From Voacanga thouarsii (lineage: Eukaryota; Streptophyta; Magnoliopsida; Gentianales; Apocynaceae): a stretch of DNA of 64,000 nt. Positions 11,309-23,021 of this stretch are shown piece after piece. How positions within the stretch are numbered: position 1 is the stretch's first letter; every line of letters starts with the position of its first letter. The notes beneath the pieces are model-generated. The model was not told the DNA's origin and searched no databases. It saw only the letters and a list, made by a program, of their open reading frames with translations. The stretch is taken from the NCBI GenBank assembly GCA_026120185.1, contig JANUWF010001660.1, positions 355,001 through 419,000 on the forward strand, read 5' to 3'. The translations under genes were made by a program, and so were the position numbers.

Positions 11309-13339
11309 CTTGTCATAGTGAACCATATAATATGGCATTGAGAGAGCCTGCCTCGACATCAATCAATGCAGCTGCTAAAACCTGTTCAAGCAACTCGTTT
11401 TGAGATTTGGTTCTAGATGATGTAAGGGCCCAAGTTGGATAATTATAGGGCATTTGTAGATTTTGTTGATGAACCTCTAAATGCAGAAGTACAGAAGTTC
11501 TATGATATGTTGCGAGGTGCTGATATGCCAATATGGGAAGGGTGTCTAAGTCACTTGCAGCTTTCACTTATATCTCGGCTATTAAATATCAAATTCGAAA
11601 ATAATATGTCTGAGAAATATTTCAATCAAGTGGTACAACTCATGAAGGAGATCATCTTGGACAGGAATAAAATTCCTGATGATTTCTATAAGTTCAAGAA
11701 ATTAGTACCTGGTATCAGTTTACCTGTTAAAAAAATAGATGTATGCAAGAATGGGTGTGTGCTTTATTGGAAATATGATATTACCCATAGAGATTACAAG
11801 TTTTGTGATCATTCTTAGTACATGCAAAGGTGGGGCAGGGAGAGTAATAGGCAGAAGGAGATACTCGTTAAAAAATGTATTATTTTCTAATAACTCCTCG
11901 ATTGCAGCGGTTGTATGTATCTAAAATAACTGCATCATACATAAGATGTATAATACCCAACCTTTTTATCTTTGATTGACTACTATTTGTAATAGGATAA
12001 GAATTTATATCAATGGCTAGAACAAAAATCAATTGGTATAATAAGACGAATATTTTGGTATGACAATATTTGGTCGGGACCTGGATGTAATTATTGGATT
12101 TGTTCTATCCGTACCCTAAATCTTTGGAAGGCTACTATTATTAATAAAATAAGAATTTGAGGTTATGTTGAGAATAGAAATTAGTAAGTGCGATGAAACA
12201 CACGTTTTGGTGTGAATTATGCTATCCGTGTCACTGGGAGCATTTTTGTCATTTTGACCGCGCCTGTGACTTTGATCGTAAATTTGACCAAATAGAAAGG
12301 GAATTGAAATTAAAGTGTTACCACTGGATTCAGTGGAATTTTTGGAGTTGAATGGTGAAATAAAATAATTTTCCGTTACGGACCTGATTTTGGTCATTTC
12401 TGAAGAAAATAAGAAATCGCAATTAAAAATAGTGCATGTGGCATTTTGTGAGTGGTAGCCCATGGACATATGTCAATTTAAGAGAGGTTGCATGAAGAGT
12501 TCATGCAAGACACTTGGAATTAAAGGATTTCAAAAATAAATGAAGGATGATGTGTAATTTTGTGATTGGAACACATCATTTTGTGGGCCATTTAATTTAG
12601 GCCTTGGGTATTGTGATTGGCCTACTGTTTAGACCAAGAGAAGATGAATGAACGGCTAGAAATTGGTCAAGAATTTCGTTGGCCTTGCAAGAAGAAATAA
12701 GGGAAAATTTTGTGGAGAGAAAAAGTGGTTGGTGTGTAAAAATCCTATTGGAACACACCTAAATACATCCACCATTCAATTAAACCACAACAAGAAATAA
12801 AGGACCAAGATTGAGTGATAAATGGTGGTCAAGAGAGGCTATAAAACAGCTAGAAATTCGTGAGCCAAGAGGGAGAAAACTAAGAGAAAAATAAAAAGGA
12901 GAGAGAAAGAAAGAAGTGTGTGTTCTTGGTGCAAAATCACACCAAATAGCCTCAAATACAAGGTAAAACCCTACCTTTTTTGAATTAAAGTTGTTGTTGG
13001 GTGAATGATGAGTATGATGATATGAATTTTAACATGAAAACATGACTTTCATGTATTGATTTCGGATCAAAGCTAGGGTTTGTGAGCTTTTGTGTAAGAA
13101 CTTTATATATGCTTGTATATGTGCCGGCAGCCTAAGGGCCTTTGAATGATGTTTTGTGTGAGGAAGAATTGAATAATTATGGTAGTTTGAAGGATTATTT
13201 TCGATTGAAGAGGGAATGATCAAAGTAGAGTAAAAATGGAATTTACTTGGTTAAGAAAACATGAAATATACTAGCTTTTGATTAGAAAAGATGAATTTGT
13301 GTTGATTTGTGTTGAATAAGTGTGGCTTTGTGAGCTACT

Positions 13340-13730
13340 GAAAAACTCGAGTGCTAGGAAAAGAGTTACATTTAATTCAAATGTCACTACCTTTGAGCAT
13401 GATTCACTACTCTATGAAAGCACTGAATCTTTGCCTGATTTCAACAAATTTATTGACAAAGAAAAAGATGAAATTTTATCAAAATCAAGCGACTCCCAAG
13501 GAATATCTGGAGATGATTCAGTCACTTGAAGTGTTAGATCATACCCGCCGAACTATATGTATCAGAACTGCAGGGATAGTGATGATGAAGCTGAAGAATG
13601 TGGTGATAGTGACTTGGATGATATTGATGACAATGAAGAATGCTTCACTGATTGCGAAGATGATGGGGGTGTTAGATTTGTTAGTCAAGAAGTGTGGTCT
13701 GAGTCTGTTTTAACTGCATCCATGGAGTAG
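13340..13730 (+). pseudogene. Captured plant gene fragment inside solo LTR A
   Basis: About 130 codons on the plus strand, antisense to the LTR, with composition unlike the rest of the LTR. It reads ARKRVTFNSNVTTFEHDS, then ESTESLP, an acidic Ser-rich linker, then (after one in-frame TGA at 13527-13529) SYPPNYMYQNCRDSDDEAEE, a long Asp/Glu-rich run and VWSESV before a stop at 13728. The VTFNSNV...YEH, YPPN..YQNCRDSDDE and WSES blocks recall an uncharacterised conserved plant protein family from memory; I cannot name it. A plausible splice donor (gag followed by gtaaaa) follows at about 13787. If that is real, the fragment was copied from genomic DNA and not from a spliced mRNA. Not functional as it stands. 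Confidence 0.55.
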
Positions 13731-15290
13731 ATAACAGAAAAAGTCTCTGATCAAGAGAATAAAAGAAAACATGAATAGTGAAATTGAGGTAAAACTATTG
13801 GGGGTATTTTTGCCCAGTACTGTGCCTTGAGAACCAGAATTTTAGAAAATGGCTTATACAGAATTAATTTAAGAGTCTTACGGTCGTTTTGGTATATCAT
13901 AGAGAAAAAATGGAGTTGTGGATTGAAAGTTATGTCCGAAACAAAATCATGTGTCAAAGCAGCAAAATTTCAGAATTTTGCTTGGAACATGGACGAATTT
14001 AAGGATGATTAACTATGTGATTTTGGAAGAAATAATTGGGGAAATTTGAAGTGAATCCATTGTTTATGAAGGGAGAAAGGATGTGGAAAAACGAAAATGA
14101 AAGACTTGAACAAATGACGAAAAAAACGTCGTGAACGAAAGTTGGACATTTTCCTTAACCGTTGACCCTCGTCGGCTAAACGTCGGTTGGACATTAGCTA
14201 CCCGTCGGGCACGTCATCTAACCGTCGGCTATTTTTTGACCGAACACAAATTGACTCGAAAACGTTGTGTGATGTAGGTTTATCGGTAAACGGTCAATAG
14301 AACGTTGAAAATGGTAAGAACGGTGATTAAACTGCCGTAAACGGAAAGAGTTGCTTAGGACACAAGGTGAATTCCTTTGATTTCTGAAATTTTTTGAAAG
14401 CTAGTGTGCTTCACTTTTCCATGAACTACTATGTTTAATACCATTTTGGAAATTCCTGAATATATTTAAGGTTTATCTGAGCAAAAATTATTCTTATGCC
14501 ACTTTGGGTTCGAATGAACTTCACATTTGGCTTGAAAACCTTAACAAACGATTAAAGTATGAATTTTTTGAATTTAGTCCTTTTGGATTAAATATTTGAG
14601 ATTTTTAAAAAATGGTAAATTTTGGAATCGAGTATCTATAAATTGACTGGAATGCCCTTATTGGAACATTTTATGGAAATATGTTTGGAAACTTTGAATT
14701 TAATCTTTTTTTGGGATTAGAATTTCGGATTTCTTGAAATGAGTTCTTTTTAGGATCGAGTATTTGAAAAATGATCTAAATGTCCTTATTGGAATGTTTA
14801 TGAAAACTTTTAGAATCGGGTATATGGTAAATGATCGAAATACCCTTATTGAAACTTTTGTGAATACTTTTCGAATCAAGTAAGGGTAAAATGACCCGAA
14901 TACCCTCGAAAAGTAATCGGATATGGGTAAAATGACTTGAATACCCTTGGAAATGATTTTTGTGATTGAGTATGGGGAAAACGACCCGAATGCTTTTGGA
15001 AGCATGTTTTGATGTGTGAACAGAACTCTTTATCCTATTTCAACATGATTTTGAAAAATAATCTCTCGTGATGAAATTGGCTTTTGGAAAATGACCTTTT
15101 GATCCCTTAAATTGTTTTATTAGCCTAATATGCCTATGGAATGAATTGATTGGCTCTGCGGAGCCTATGGAAACTATTAACTGACTAGCGAGTCAGTGAG
15201 ATCAAATTTTGAAAAATTATATTTTGCCCCAAAAATGGTTTTCTTGATATGGAAAATGGTTTCCTGATGTGCTCAAGTACTAGCCTATTT

Positions 15291-15440
15291 CTTGAATACT
15301 TGGCGTAAGCACTAACTTGAATACTTGGCGTAAGTATTAACTTGAATTCCTGGCGTAAGTACTAACTTGAATATCTGGCGTATGCATTAACCTGAATACT
15401 TAGCGTATGCACTAATTTGAATACTTGGCGTAAGCACTAA
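15291..15440. repeat. 25-bp tandem repeat, six units
   Basis: Six head-to-tail units of cttgaatacttggcgtaagcactaa: 15291-15315, 15316-15340, 15341-15365, 15366-15390, 15391-15415 and 15416-15440, each with 0 to 5 changes. It lies in solo LTR A, about 630 bp from the LTR 5' end. Neither of the two related LTRs shows an equivalent array on reading. Confidence 0.9.
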
Positions 15441-17427
15441 CTTGATTCTCGGTAGTACACTGTGGTGTACTTACTTATCCAGTGATGCACGGTTGAGTGT
15501 TGTAGGCTGTGGTCTAAGCACAATGATAGATGGCGCCGAAGGCGAAGCCTTGAGAGCTTTGCATACAGACCGACTTTCAGTTGGAGAAATGCTTGTGATG
15601 TGGAAATTGGGGCAATGATTTGGAATTGAAACACAGTTTTTAAGAAATGATTGAGTTCTGAATAAACTCCTTTTTTTGAGAGTTTTGGAATTGTTTTCAG
15701 TGAACAAACGAAATACTTTCCCATAAAATTTTTATGTACTCTATCTTTTTACTAAAGCACTAGCACACACGGGACTCACTGAGTGGTTTTCATTCACACG
15801 CATGTTATTTTCCTTGAAAAATTCAAGATCAGAGACATAGCGAAAGCGCGGTGGACTCTGAGAGGCTTATGCTACATCTTGAACTTGTTATACCCATGAG
15901 TGTATGTATCAGAAGCTAAATTCTTGTACTTTTTCTATGTTGGAAAAAACTTTTCGCTGCCCTTTTGAGTAAAGTTTGTCATAAAGACCTTTGTTTGAGC
16001 CATCAGACGGGGCGACATCCCATAAAGTTATAGCCCACTACGTTATGAAAATATGGTGTGTTACAAGATGGCATACGGAGGATGGATACATGAGGTTTAG
16101 AAACATTTTGATCATAGTCATCTTGAATTTTCAAAGGAGGTGCAAAATGTAAGGCATGGAATATGCACAGACGGGTTTGTTCTATTTGGGATATATGGGA
16201 CATAGTATTCATTTTGGCCAGTTATACTCACTCTATATAATCTGCCCTCGTGGATGTGCATGAAGAATTTGGTAATGTTCTTGACTATCATTATTCTGGG
16301 CCCAATGAATTCTAAACATAAAGTAAATGTTTATCTACAACCATTGATAGATGAACTGAGCAAGTTATAGTATGATGGTATCCCCACATATGACATATCT
16401 AAGAAATAAATTTTCTGTTGTGGGCAGTGCTTTTGTGGGCAATTAATGATTTTCTAACTGATGGAATTCTTAGTGGGTGGAGCACTACAAGTAGATTAGC
16501 ATGTCCATATTGCATGAAGTGTACGAAGTCTTTCTATTTGTAGTTCAGGGGCAAAACTTCTTAGTTCAATTGTCTTTGTCATTTCTTGCCACTGGATCAT
16601 CCATTTAGGAGGGACACATGGTCATTCAGAAGGGACAGAGGATAAGAAACTTCATCGCCGGTGGCCCATCTAATAAGAGACGAAATGTGGGATAGAATGT
16701 GCCATTTTTAAAAAATAATAGATTTAGGACATGAACTGAGAAAGAGTGCTAGTAGAGATGTGAATCATAATTGGGTGAAAAGGAGCATTTTTTAGGACTT
16801 ACCTTACTAGCATACTCTATTGGTGCCACATAACATATATATCATGCATAATGAAAAAAATGAGTTTGACAATATTTTCAACACTATTATGGATATGGAG
16901 GGATAAATAAAGGTATGACTGTATTGCCATAGGGCCTGAACTAAGAGCTTGTGGAGTAGGTGAAGGAAGAGTGTCCATACCTAAAGCATGTTATTCATTA
17001 ACTATAGAGGCTAAGCGAACACTGCTTGAGTGGATGAAGGAGTTGCAACTTCTAGATAGATATGTTTCAAACTTATGAAGATGTGCTAATTTGAAAGAGT
17101 TGAAGATGTCTGGCATAAAAAGTTATAATTGCCATGTGTTCGTGGAATGGTTTCTTCCAATTGGTCTAAGAGAATTTCTTTCGATTAATGTATGAAGTGT
17201 GTTAACTGAATTAAGTCTTTCTTTACAGGGATTTGTACTCACCTAAATTTTCAATGGCTTATATGAAAAAATTAGAGTATGAAATTCCAGTGCTCATATG
17301 TAAACTTGAAAAAATATTCCCCTAGTTTCTTCGATGTAATAGAGCATCTAATGGTTCACTTGCCTTATGAAGCCTAAGTTTGTGGTCCAGTTCAATACAG
17401 ATGGATGTATCCCTTTGAAAGATATGT

Positions 17428-19071
17428 TGATGCGTGTGTTTGTGCATATAGAAAATCCATATTAATTATGCTCCATATACGCACAAGTTTTACTAATTAC
17501 AATGTCAATTAAAATCACATAACACACATATATAGGCAAGTGTACTTATCGTGTAGTATAGTATCGTTGGCAAGTATCAAAGAACCTTAGGGAATGCAAT
17601 TACTATCCCTACTCTCTTCTTTATTTATTGTTTACCCAAATAAAAATGTGAGGTATATAAGACTAACTATGCTAGGAGAAAAGTTATGTTCTTACACTAG
17701 AGAGAGTCACAAGTTCATCAAGGAATAAAAAAGAGATAAACCCATGTAACAAAAGGAATTCCCCAATTTAATACCTAAAAGTTGAGCATCTCTTGGATCC
17801 ATAATTTCTAATTCTATGTACAAGAGTGAGTTAAATATCAATCTCATTCTCTCTCGAGTTATGGGATTTCTATCCCCAAATTGGATTAATCAGTATCTCT
17901 ACTAACCAACCAAACGTATGGATGCATTAATTATCACTTACTATCCTAAAATCATCATGAGGCCACAAAATACCTATCTCTAGGCAATCTCGCAAACCCT
18001 TTGGTTACTAGCCCTAATTCCCATGTCTCTCTCAGGTTAATTGAGAATGACAAATGTTAAATTTTTTAAGTGGGTGTTCAAATCTTAATATCATCTCTCA
18101 AAATTATTAAGGAAGAAGATTTAATTAAAACTAATAAACCAAAATCCAACTCAACCAAGATAACTAAATAAGCACAAATGACCAAATATCATAGAACAAA
18201 AAGTATAGATCTAAAGAAAATACATCATCCTCAAGTATAAAAATAGGATACAACCCTTCATTACAATTAAAAGTCAAATCTTAGCATAAGAATTACAAGT
18301 AAGGTTACAAAAAGAAAAGAAAAGAAAACTTATAGACAAGCCTTCTTCTTTTTCCTCTTGAGATCTTTAAGTAACATGTCTTCCTCTTCCTTAAATCTCC
18401 TTAAATCTCTTGGTCTTTCTCTCTTTATTGTGTGCAAACTCACAAGGCTTAGGGTTCTTGAGAGAAAACCCTAAGCTTTTTCCAAGTCTTCTTTCTTGTT
18501 CGTGCGTGAATGATTGATATATAAGCCCCTTGCATTATGGATCTTGAAAATGCGCCGAAGACTACCTATATTTCACTTGTGGGCAGCCTAGGGAAGTAAC
18601 TTCCCTAGGCCACCAAGTTTTCCAGAAATAAGGCGGCCTAGGAAAGCTCAACTTCCCTGGGCCGCCAAGTTATTGGAAAAAATTAGCTCTTGAGAAAATA
18701 GTAGGCGGCCTAGAGAGATTGGAGTTCCCTAGGCCGCTAAGTATCTGAATGAATTGCACCATAAAGCACACCAGGTGGCCTAGGGATCATGAGCTTCCTT
18801 AGGCCATCAATTCTCTGGAAAAATTGGCGAATTTGAAGACTATAGGCGGCTGAGGGAAGTTGAACTTCCCTTAGCTGACATCTTCATTCCATTATTTTTT
18901 CATTTTTCTTCCATTTTCTTCTTTTTCTTACTTTTCACCTTTAATTGTTATTTTTCATTTCCTAACAAAAAACAAGATGAAAAGGGTATGGTGAGTAGTG
19001 AATTGTGTAAGAATTTATCTCAATTAAAGTATAAAAATACTAGAAAATATATATATGATGAGCCCTCATCA
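17428..19071 (-). repeat. 3' LTR of element F (family L1)
   Basis: 1,644 bp. On the minus strand it begins TGATGAGGGCTCATCA and ends CACACGCATCA. Its first 16 bases are almost self-complementary. It abuts the polypurine tract at 19072. The left portion matches 43753-44489 (F 5' LTR), and its start matches the D LTR at 44490. An array of five GC-rich hairpins lies at 18566-18885. Confidence 0.9.
18566..18885 (-). repeat. Five-unit hairpin array in the F LTR (type 3 cassette)
   Basis: Five imperfect units, each of the form ggcggcctagggaagt, a short loop, then acttccctaggccgcc, spaced about 60-65 bp with AT-rich linkers containing ctggaaaa. Each unit is a near-perfect inverted repeat. The array begins 186 bp from the LTR 5' end. 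The D LTR has only a short version (44690-44757), which explains its smaller size. Confidence 0.85.
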
Positions 19072-19110
19072 TATACCCCCACACTTAAACCTTTACTTCT
19101 CCTCAAGCAA
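19072..19110 (-). other. Polypurine tract of element F, next to the 3' LTR
   Basis: On the minus strand the LTR is preceded by gaggagaagtaaaggttt then AAGTGTGGGGGTA, a purine-rich tract in the right place to prime plus-strand DNA synthesis. The same phrase occurs next to the LTRs of H (32170) and M (54678). Confidence 0.75.
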
Positions 19111-20085
19111 ACAATAAAATACCACAAGCAAATAGTTTCTTACAGAATAAGATGAGATGAGTTGGCCATGGTAGTCAAGGTATTATCTCCTATTTGATTT
19201 AATCAAGTCTAAAATCCAATTAGCCAAGCTAATTTTTGTGTAAATTAATACATTAGGATAGATATAATCAAAGCCATTGAAGTTAAGTAAAACAAGTTCA
19301 TGCTCATTCAAGGTATTCCATTTTGATTCTTTGAGTTTCAAAAGTGAATGATATGATTCATACAAGCTAGGCTTAATAAGTTAATTTATATGACCTCCCA
19401 ACTACTATACTCTAAATAGTAAATATTGGATTGGTCCATAGTCTCACTCTATTCGCACAATTCTTTTTCAATTCATTTTTTTCTTTTTGTTGTAGTAAGG
19501 TAATGTAAAAGCTTAGTAATGATATGTAATAAAGGTTTTTTAGCTTTTGCGATACCTTATTCCAAAAATTTTTCTATTTTCTTTTGGGTTTGACAAAGTA
19601 AAACAAATGCCTACTAAAATTATGAATAAGGACTTTTTAGCTTTTGTATTACCTTACTTTATTCTCTTATTTTTTTTTTACCCTAATCAATATTTACTCA
19701 CACGGAATAAAGACAAGTTGTGCAATTATAGAACCAAAATTAACTTAGAATTCCATGCTTATATTTCCATCACAAAAACTACCTCAATTCCTAAGAAACA
19801 ACATGGTGTCACTTTTATTAAAGCCCAAACAAGGTTAATTTAAATTCTCAAGAGCTAACTATTTCACTCCTAATGTACAAATTTTACTCAAAAACAAAAT
19901 CATCCAATAAGTTTCAAATCTAATTCTCATGCCAAAGGGGATAAAATAACAATAACATCATGGCCCAACCAAATCCAAAACTCAAAAAAAAATTTGGCCC
20001 AAATTCCACAATTGCACACAACTAATCCAAAATCAAGAAAATTCCATAATCACAATAAAAACTTGAAAAAAAAATATTAAGTAAC
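19111..20085 (-). other. F region between its two polypurine-like tracts
   Basis: About 1 kb, AT-rich, with homopolymer runs; no coding sequence is believed, and the short open stretches have low complexity. The equivalent places in H (32206-32955), D (51635-52854) and M (54713-55712) share blocks such as atagcctcaag and ttgaccccc, so the region is retained among the elements without being protein-coding. Confidence 0.5.
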
Positions 20086-20125
20086 CCTGCCCCCACACTT
20101 AAACTGGATAATGTCTTGGCCACAA
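20086..20125 (-). other. Second polypurine-like tract of element F
   Basis: On the minus strand: ccaagacattatccag followed by tttaagtgtgggggcagg. About 1 kb upstream of the LTR-adjacent tract. Counterparts: 40750 (H), 51594 (D) and 55713 (M), usually preceded by the small inverted repeat ggacaatgtcc or ggacattgtcc. Confidence 0.65.
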
Positions 20126-20409
20126 ATATAGCAATTAATACATCTAAATTAGTTTGAAATAAATAAAAAAGGAAAGAGGGTTAGGAATACTCCATAAGTG
20201 ATCACAACTTCATGAAGAAGAGTATTTTTGTCAAAAGAAGAAGAGAAAAACAAAACTGTTAAAAAGAAATGAAATATAATAAATGCCAAATGTAAAAAAA
20301 AAAAAAATACATAATAAGAATGAATATAAAAATATATACAAGATTGAGTTCAAAGAAAAAAAAAGCAAATATAAATGAAATCCCCAAAAGTCAAAATTAG
20401 GAATGGCCT

Positions 20410-21760
20410 TCTCTTGAAGTAGATGGTCCTACTCCTCTGTGTAGTCCTTGATTTCTAGACATAACATCACAAATATTTTCCAAGTATTGTTGCTGTAGGT
20501 GCTTTATCTGTTGGATGTTATCTAGGGAACCTATTATGGCTCTCTAGTCTATCTAAAATTATTCCACCTGATCTTCAATACAGGTGAAAGAATCATGCTG
20601 CCATTGCAGCAGTTGCTCTTGGCCCATTTTCTATTACTGGTCATGCTCCATATAAGTGTATTGCTATGCGAACCAGTCATCATGTTGCAAATAGGTGTCT
20701 CTCAATTCACCTTATTTAGTTCTTAAGTGTGCCACCTCCATCTACATGTGGGCAAGAATAGTCCTTTTATCCCCTTGAAAATCCTCTAGACCTATTTGTC
20801 TTGTAGCTTGGGACCTTAAAGCCCTAAGGGGTTCATCTTCTTCTTTTTCTTGTTCCAAATCTTTGGCTTCCCTTGGTGTTAGCCATTTTTTCTCATTTTT
20901 ATCATAAGCATAGCCCATATTCTCTAGTGTTCAATCTAAAACTATGTCATTTATTTGCGTGAGCATAACTATTTCCCTTGAAAAATCGATACCAAAATAA
21001 AAAAGCACCCCGGTAATGACTAAGAGAAGCACAAAGGCCTTGAAAGGGCTTCTATATACGGTCACTTCATGCATAGATGAAATAAGGAGGGGAGCTAAGG
21101 GTATTGGATCTAAGTGCAGCATTTTATGAGTACATTATACATCAATAACCCTTGCTTCATTGATAGCACTCATTTTGGGACAGACATTCCACCCCAAAAG
21201 ATAAACCACTAAGCATAACTAGGGGGATAAAACTTTCGTCTGCAGCACAAGTGACTGTGTAGTGCGCTTGTATCTCAACCCTATCTCATCTTTTGCAGTA
21301 TCAAACTCCCAGTGCTTGTCCGAAGTGACTTTCTTATTGAAAGAATCCATAACAACCCAATCACCCTCACCTAGAACATCAAGAAACTGTGCCAGAGCTT
21401 TTCTTGTGAGATGAATAGGGACTCCCTTGACTATGGTGTCAATATGCATAAAATGACCTTGTTTCTTATCACGCATGTTTGCATAGAACTTTTTCACCAA
21501 GTCAAGATAAAAGAAGCCCTCTAGTTGAAGGATAGGCCTTCAACCAATCCTATAGAAAGTTTGAGAAATTTTCAAAATTCTATCTAACTTACATTCTATG
21601 GTTTTCTCAACTACAATTTTATTTAAGACTCTCTGAGCATACCGGTTAGCACAGGTTTTATCAATTAAGTATCTACGAGGATTGGGATTTTCAGGAGGGG
21701 GTGCGTAAGGAGGAGTCTTCTTCTTGCTTTTTCTTTGGAGGAAGGTTTTTTGCCCTTAGT
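20410..21760 (-). pseudogene. ORF2 of element F, putative plant transposon protein type
   Basis: Minus strand. A basic, Pro-rich N-terminus (KKTPPYAPPPENPNPRRY, about 21690) leads into a globular block with ILQLEGFFYLDLVKKFYANM (about 21530-21470) and VKGVPIHLTRKALAQFLDV (about 21400). The open stretch 21500-21219 is intact for 93 codons, then a stop. After 21122 comes a region with IPLAPLLISSM, and a C-terminal acidic/Glu-rich part with several stops. The F.P.LV..FYAN and G..I.L....L..FL pattern is that of the putative plant transposon protein domain (PF20167 as I recall it), often found beside Athila-like gag genes. Element M carries a related copy. Function unknown. Confidence 0.6.
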
Positions 21761-22918
21761 AACGTGTAACAAAATGTTGTGAAATGTGGTTAGGTTAAGA
21801 AAATGCACCCTTTCTAAAAATTAACCAACAACCTCTAAACACTTTCTCAACTACACAAACTCACAAACAGACCACTTATTCTTGGCAAAAAACCATTCCA
21901 ACAAAAAGTCCCTTCCACCAATTTACAAAAATTAACACCCCTACATCACCACTTAAACAAATTCCCACAATTATTAAGAAAATTCTAAACATAATCTTGA
22001 TGTTATACCTTCACTTTTTTCGAGCTCCAAAATTGTGTAGCAATGGAAATGTTTGGTGAAGTGGGTGTTGGTGAAAATTGTGAAAAGTAAAGTAAAAGGA
22101 AAGGTTCTTGAAGAAGGAAGTTGAATAAGAAGAAGCTAAAATGGGGAAATTTTGAAAATTAGCCAGAAACTAAGTAAGTAAGTATGTTAAAAAAATGGGT
22201 AGGAGGAAGAAGAAGATGGCGTAGAGAAGGTGCAAATAGAGAAAAATGAAGTGAATGAATGAAGGTGTTGTATGTTTATTCAATACAAGATATAGCAAAG
22301 GAAAGGTATCACGTGAAGGGGAATAAATGGGTGCAAGAGAAAGCAGTGTGAAGAATGGGAGAGGCTGGACAAAGTGAAGAATAAAGCTGTGAATGTGTGT
22401 GTTTGGTGGAAGGAGTCAAGACCAAAAGAAAGAAAGAAAGCTATCGGACACAAGAAAAATATAGTGGAGAAAAGAAAGAATGAAGTGAAAAAGGGACAAA
22501 GGAAGTACAATGCTATGTAAAAGTTGAACATGGATAAAGATAAAGTGAAGAAGACAAATAAATAAAGTGTGAGTATGTGCATTCGGTAGAACAAAGACAA
22601 AGGCATACAAGACTAGCAATTGGACAAAAGCAAGGAAAAAGGCATGGCAAGAAAATAAAGTGAAAAATACAAACGTAAGCATACTATAACTGTGTGCATT
22701 CTGTGAAAGGAAAGACAAAAGCATACAAGACTAGTGATCGGGCAAAAGTAAAGAAAAATGCATGATAAAAAGAAGAAATACAAAGTGTGAGTGGTGTGTG
22801 CATTTGGTGGATGAAAATACAAAAGCATACAAGAATAAGCAATTGGACAAAAAGAAGGGAAACAGGTATGACAAGAAGAAGAAACAAAAATGCAGTCAAA
22901 GGAATATGGGGGTAACGG
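21761..22918 (-). repeat. F spacer with degenerate tandem repeats
   Basis: Between ORF2 and gag. From about 22388 to 22890 there are four degenerate units, each beginning near gtgtgcatttggtgga and containing acaaaagcatacaagactag, spaced about 100-185 bp. The plus strand is purine-rich, so the minus strand stays open in several frames with His-Thr/Phe-rich peptides. These are by-products of composition, not genes. 21761-22387 shows nothing recognisable apart from A-rich runs. Confidence 0.6.
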
Positions 22919-23021
22919 ACACTAGGCTGCCCAAGGAAGTTCTTAGGTGGCCCAGGTTGGTCCTACCCGAAGCATCTAAGGCCTTGGCGGCCTAGGGAAC
23001 TTCCCTTAGGTTGCCTAAGCC
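22919..23021 (-). repeat. GC-rich palindromic cassette in the F spacer (type 3)
   Basis: Reads actaggctgcccaaggaag, ttcttaggtggcccagg, then ggcggcctagggaac followed by ttcccttaggttgcc. This is the same wording as the hairpin array in F's own LTR (18566-18885) but in internal DNA between gag and ORF2. A (TA)n run follows at about 23075-23098. Confidence 0.8.

Larger units (their letters stand above)
11949..16065 (-). mobile_element. Solo LTR A, Tekay/Del-like
   Basis: 4,117 bp in minus orientation: begins TGTAACACACC on the minus strand (plus 16065) and ends at 11949 with TATTATA, the final CA changed. Exact TSD AGATG at 11944-11948 and 16066-16070. TGTAACACC starts, GATGTCGCC near the 5' end and very long LTRs are typical of plant chromovirus (Tekay/Del) LTRs. 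Two relatives lie at 26022 and 44988 in the same orientation; they share GCGACATC, CACACGGGACT(C/T)ACTGAG and the terminal block. It also carries imperfect direct repeats at about 14580-15000, a 25-bp tandem array at 15291 and a plant gene fragment at 13340. No internal retrotransposon region is present. Confidence 0.85.
9052..17427 (+). mobile_element. Decayed autonomous-type CACTA transposon (partial)
   Basis: Carries a TNP2-type transposase pseudogene on the plus strand, interrupted by two solo LTRs and finally by element F at 17428. The stretch 9052-9642 upstream of the transposase shows no recognised feature and is assumed to belong to the same element. Neither CACTA terminus was found: the left part adjoins the copia LTR and the right part lies beyond element F, outside what can be traced here. 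It is the oldest layer of the nest at 9-50 kb. Confidence 0.7.
9643..17427 (+). pseudogene. CACTA TNP2-type transposase pseudogene (in three pieces)
   Basis: Plus strand, pieces 9643-9857, 11309-11948 and 16066-17427. Piece 1 starts at ATG 9643 and has the short N-terminal region ending in a degraded cysteine motif. Piece 2 holds an open stretch of 127 codons (11435-11818) with QKFYDMLRGAD, LMKEIIL, IPDDFYKFKKLV and the zinc-binding-like NGCVLYW...YKFCDH. Piece 3 begins in the DG-M block and continues through the catalytic-region block (ICTDGF, YNLP, VYLQPLIDEL), WVKRSIF and, at 17240-17427, the DUF4218 block GPVQYRWMYPFER. These follow the order of Transposase_21 (TNP2) proteins. Many stops. 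Deleting the LTR at 11949-16065 plus one TSD rejoins pieces 2 and 3 in frame through a conserved motif. Confidence 0.85.

Noticed and set aside
13351..13713. 120-codon open frame on the plus strand
   Set aside because: An overlapping frame of the captured gene fragment; the correct frame is the one with VTFNSNV and YQNCRDSDDE.
22280..22995. Several overlapping open frames on both strands
   Set aside because: Explained by purine/pyrimidine strand bias and degenerate repeats; no domain and no consistent frame.
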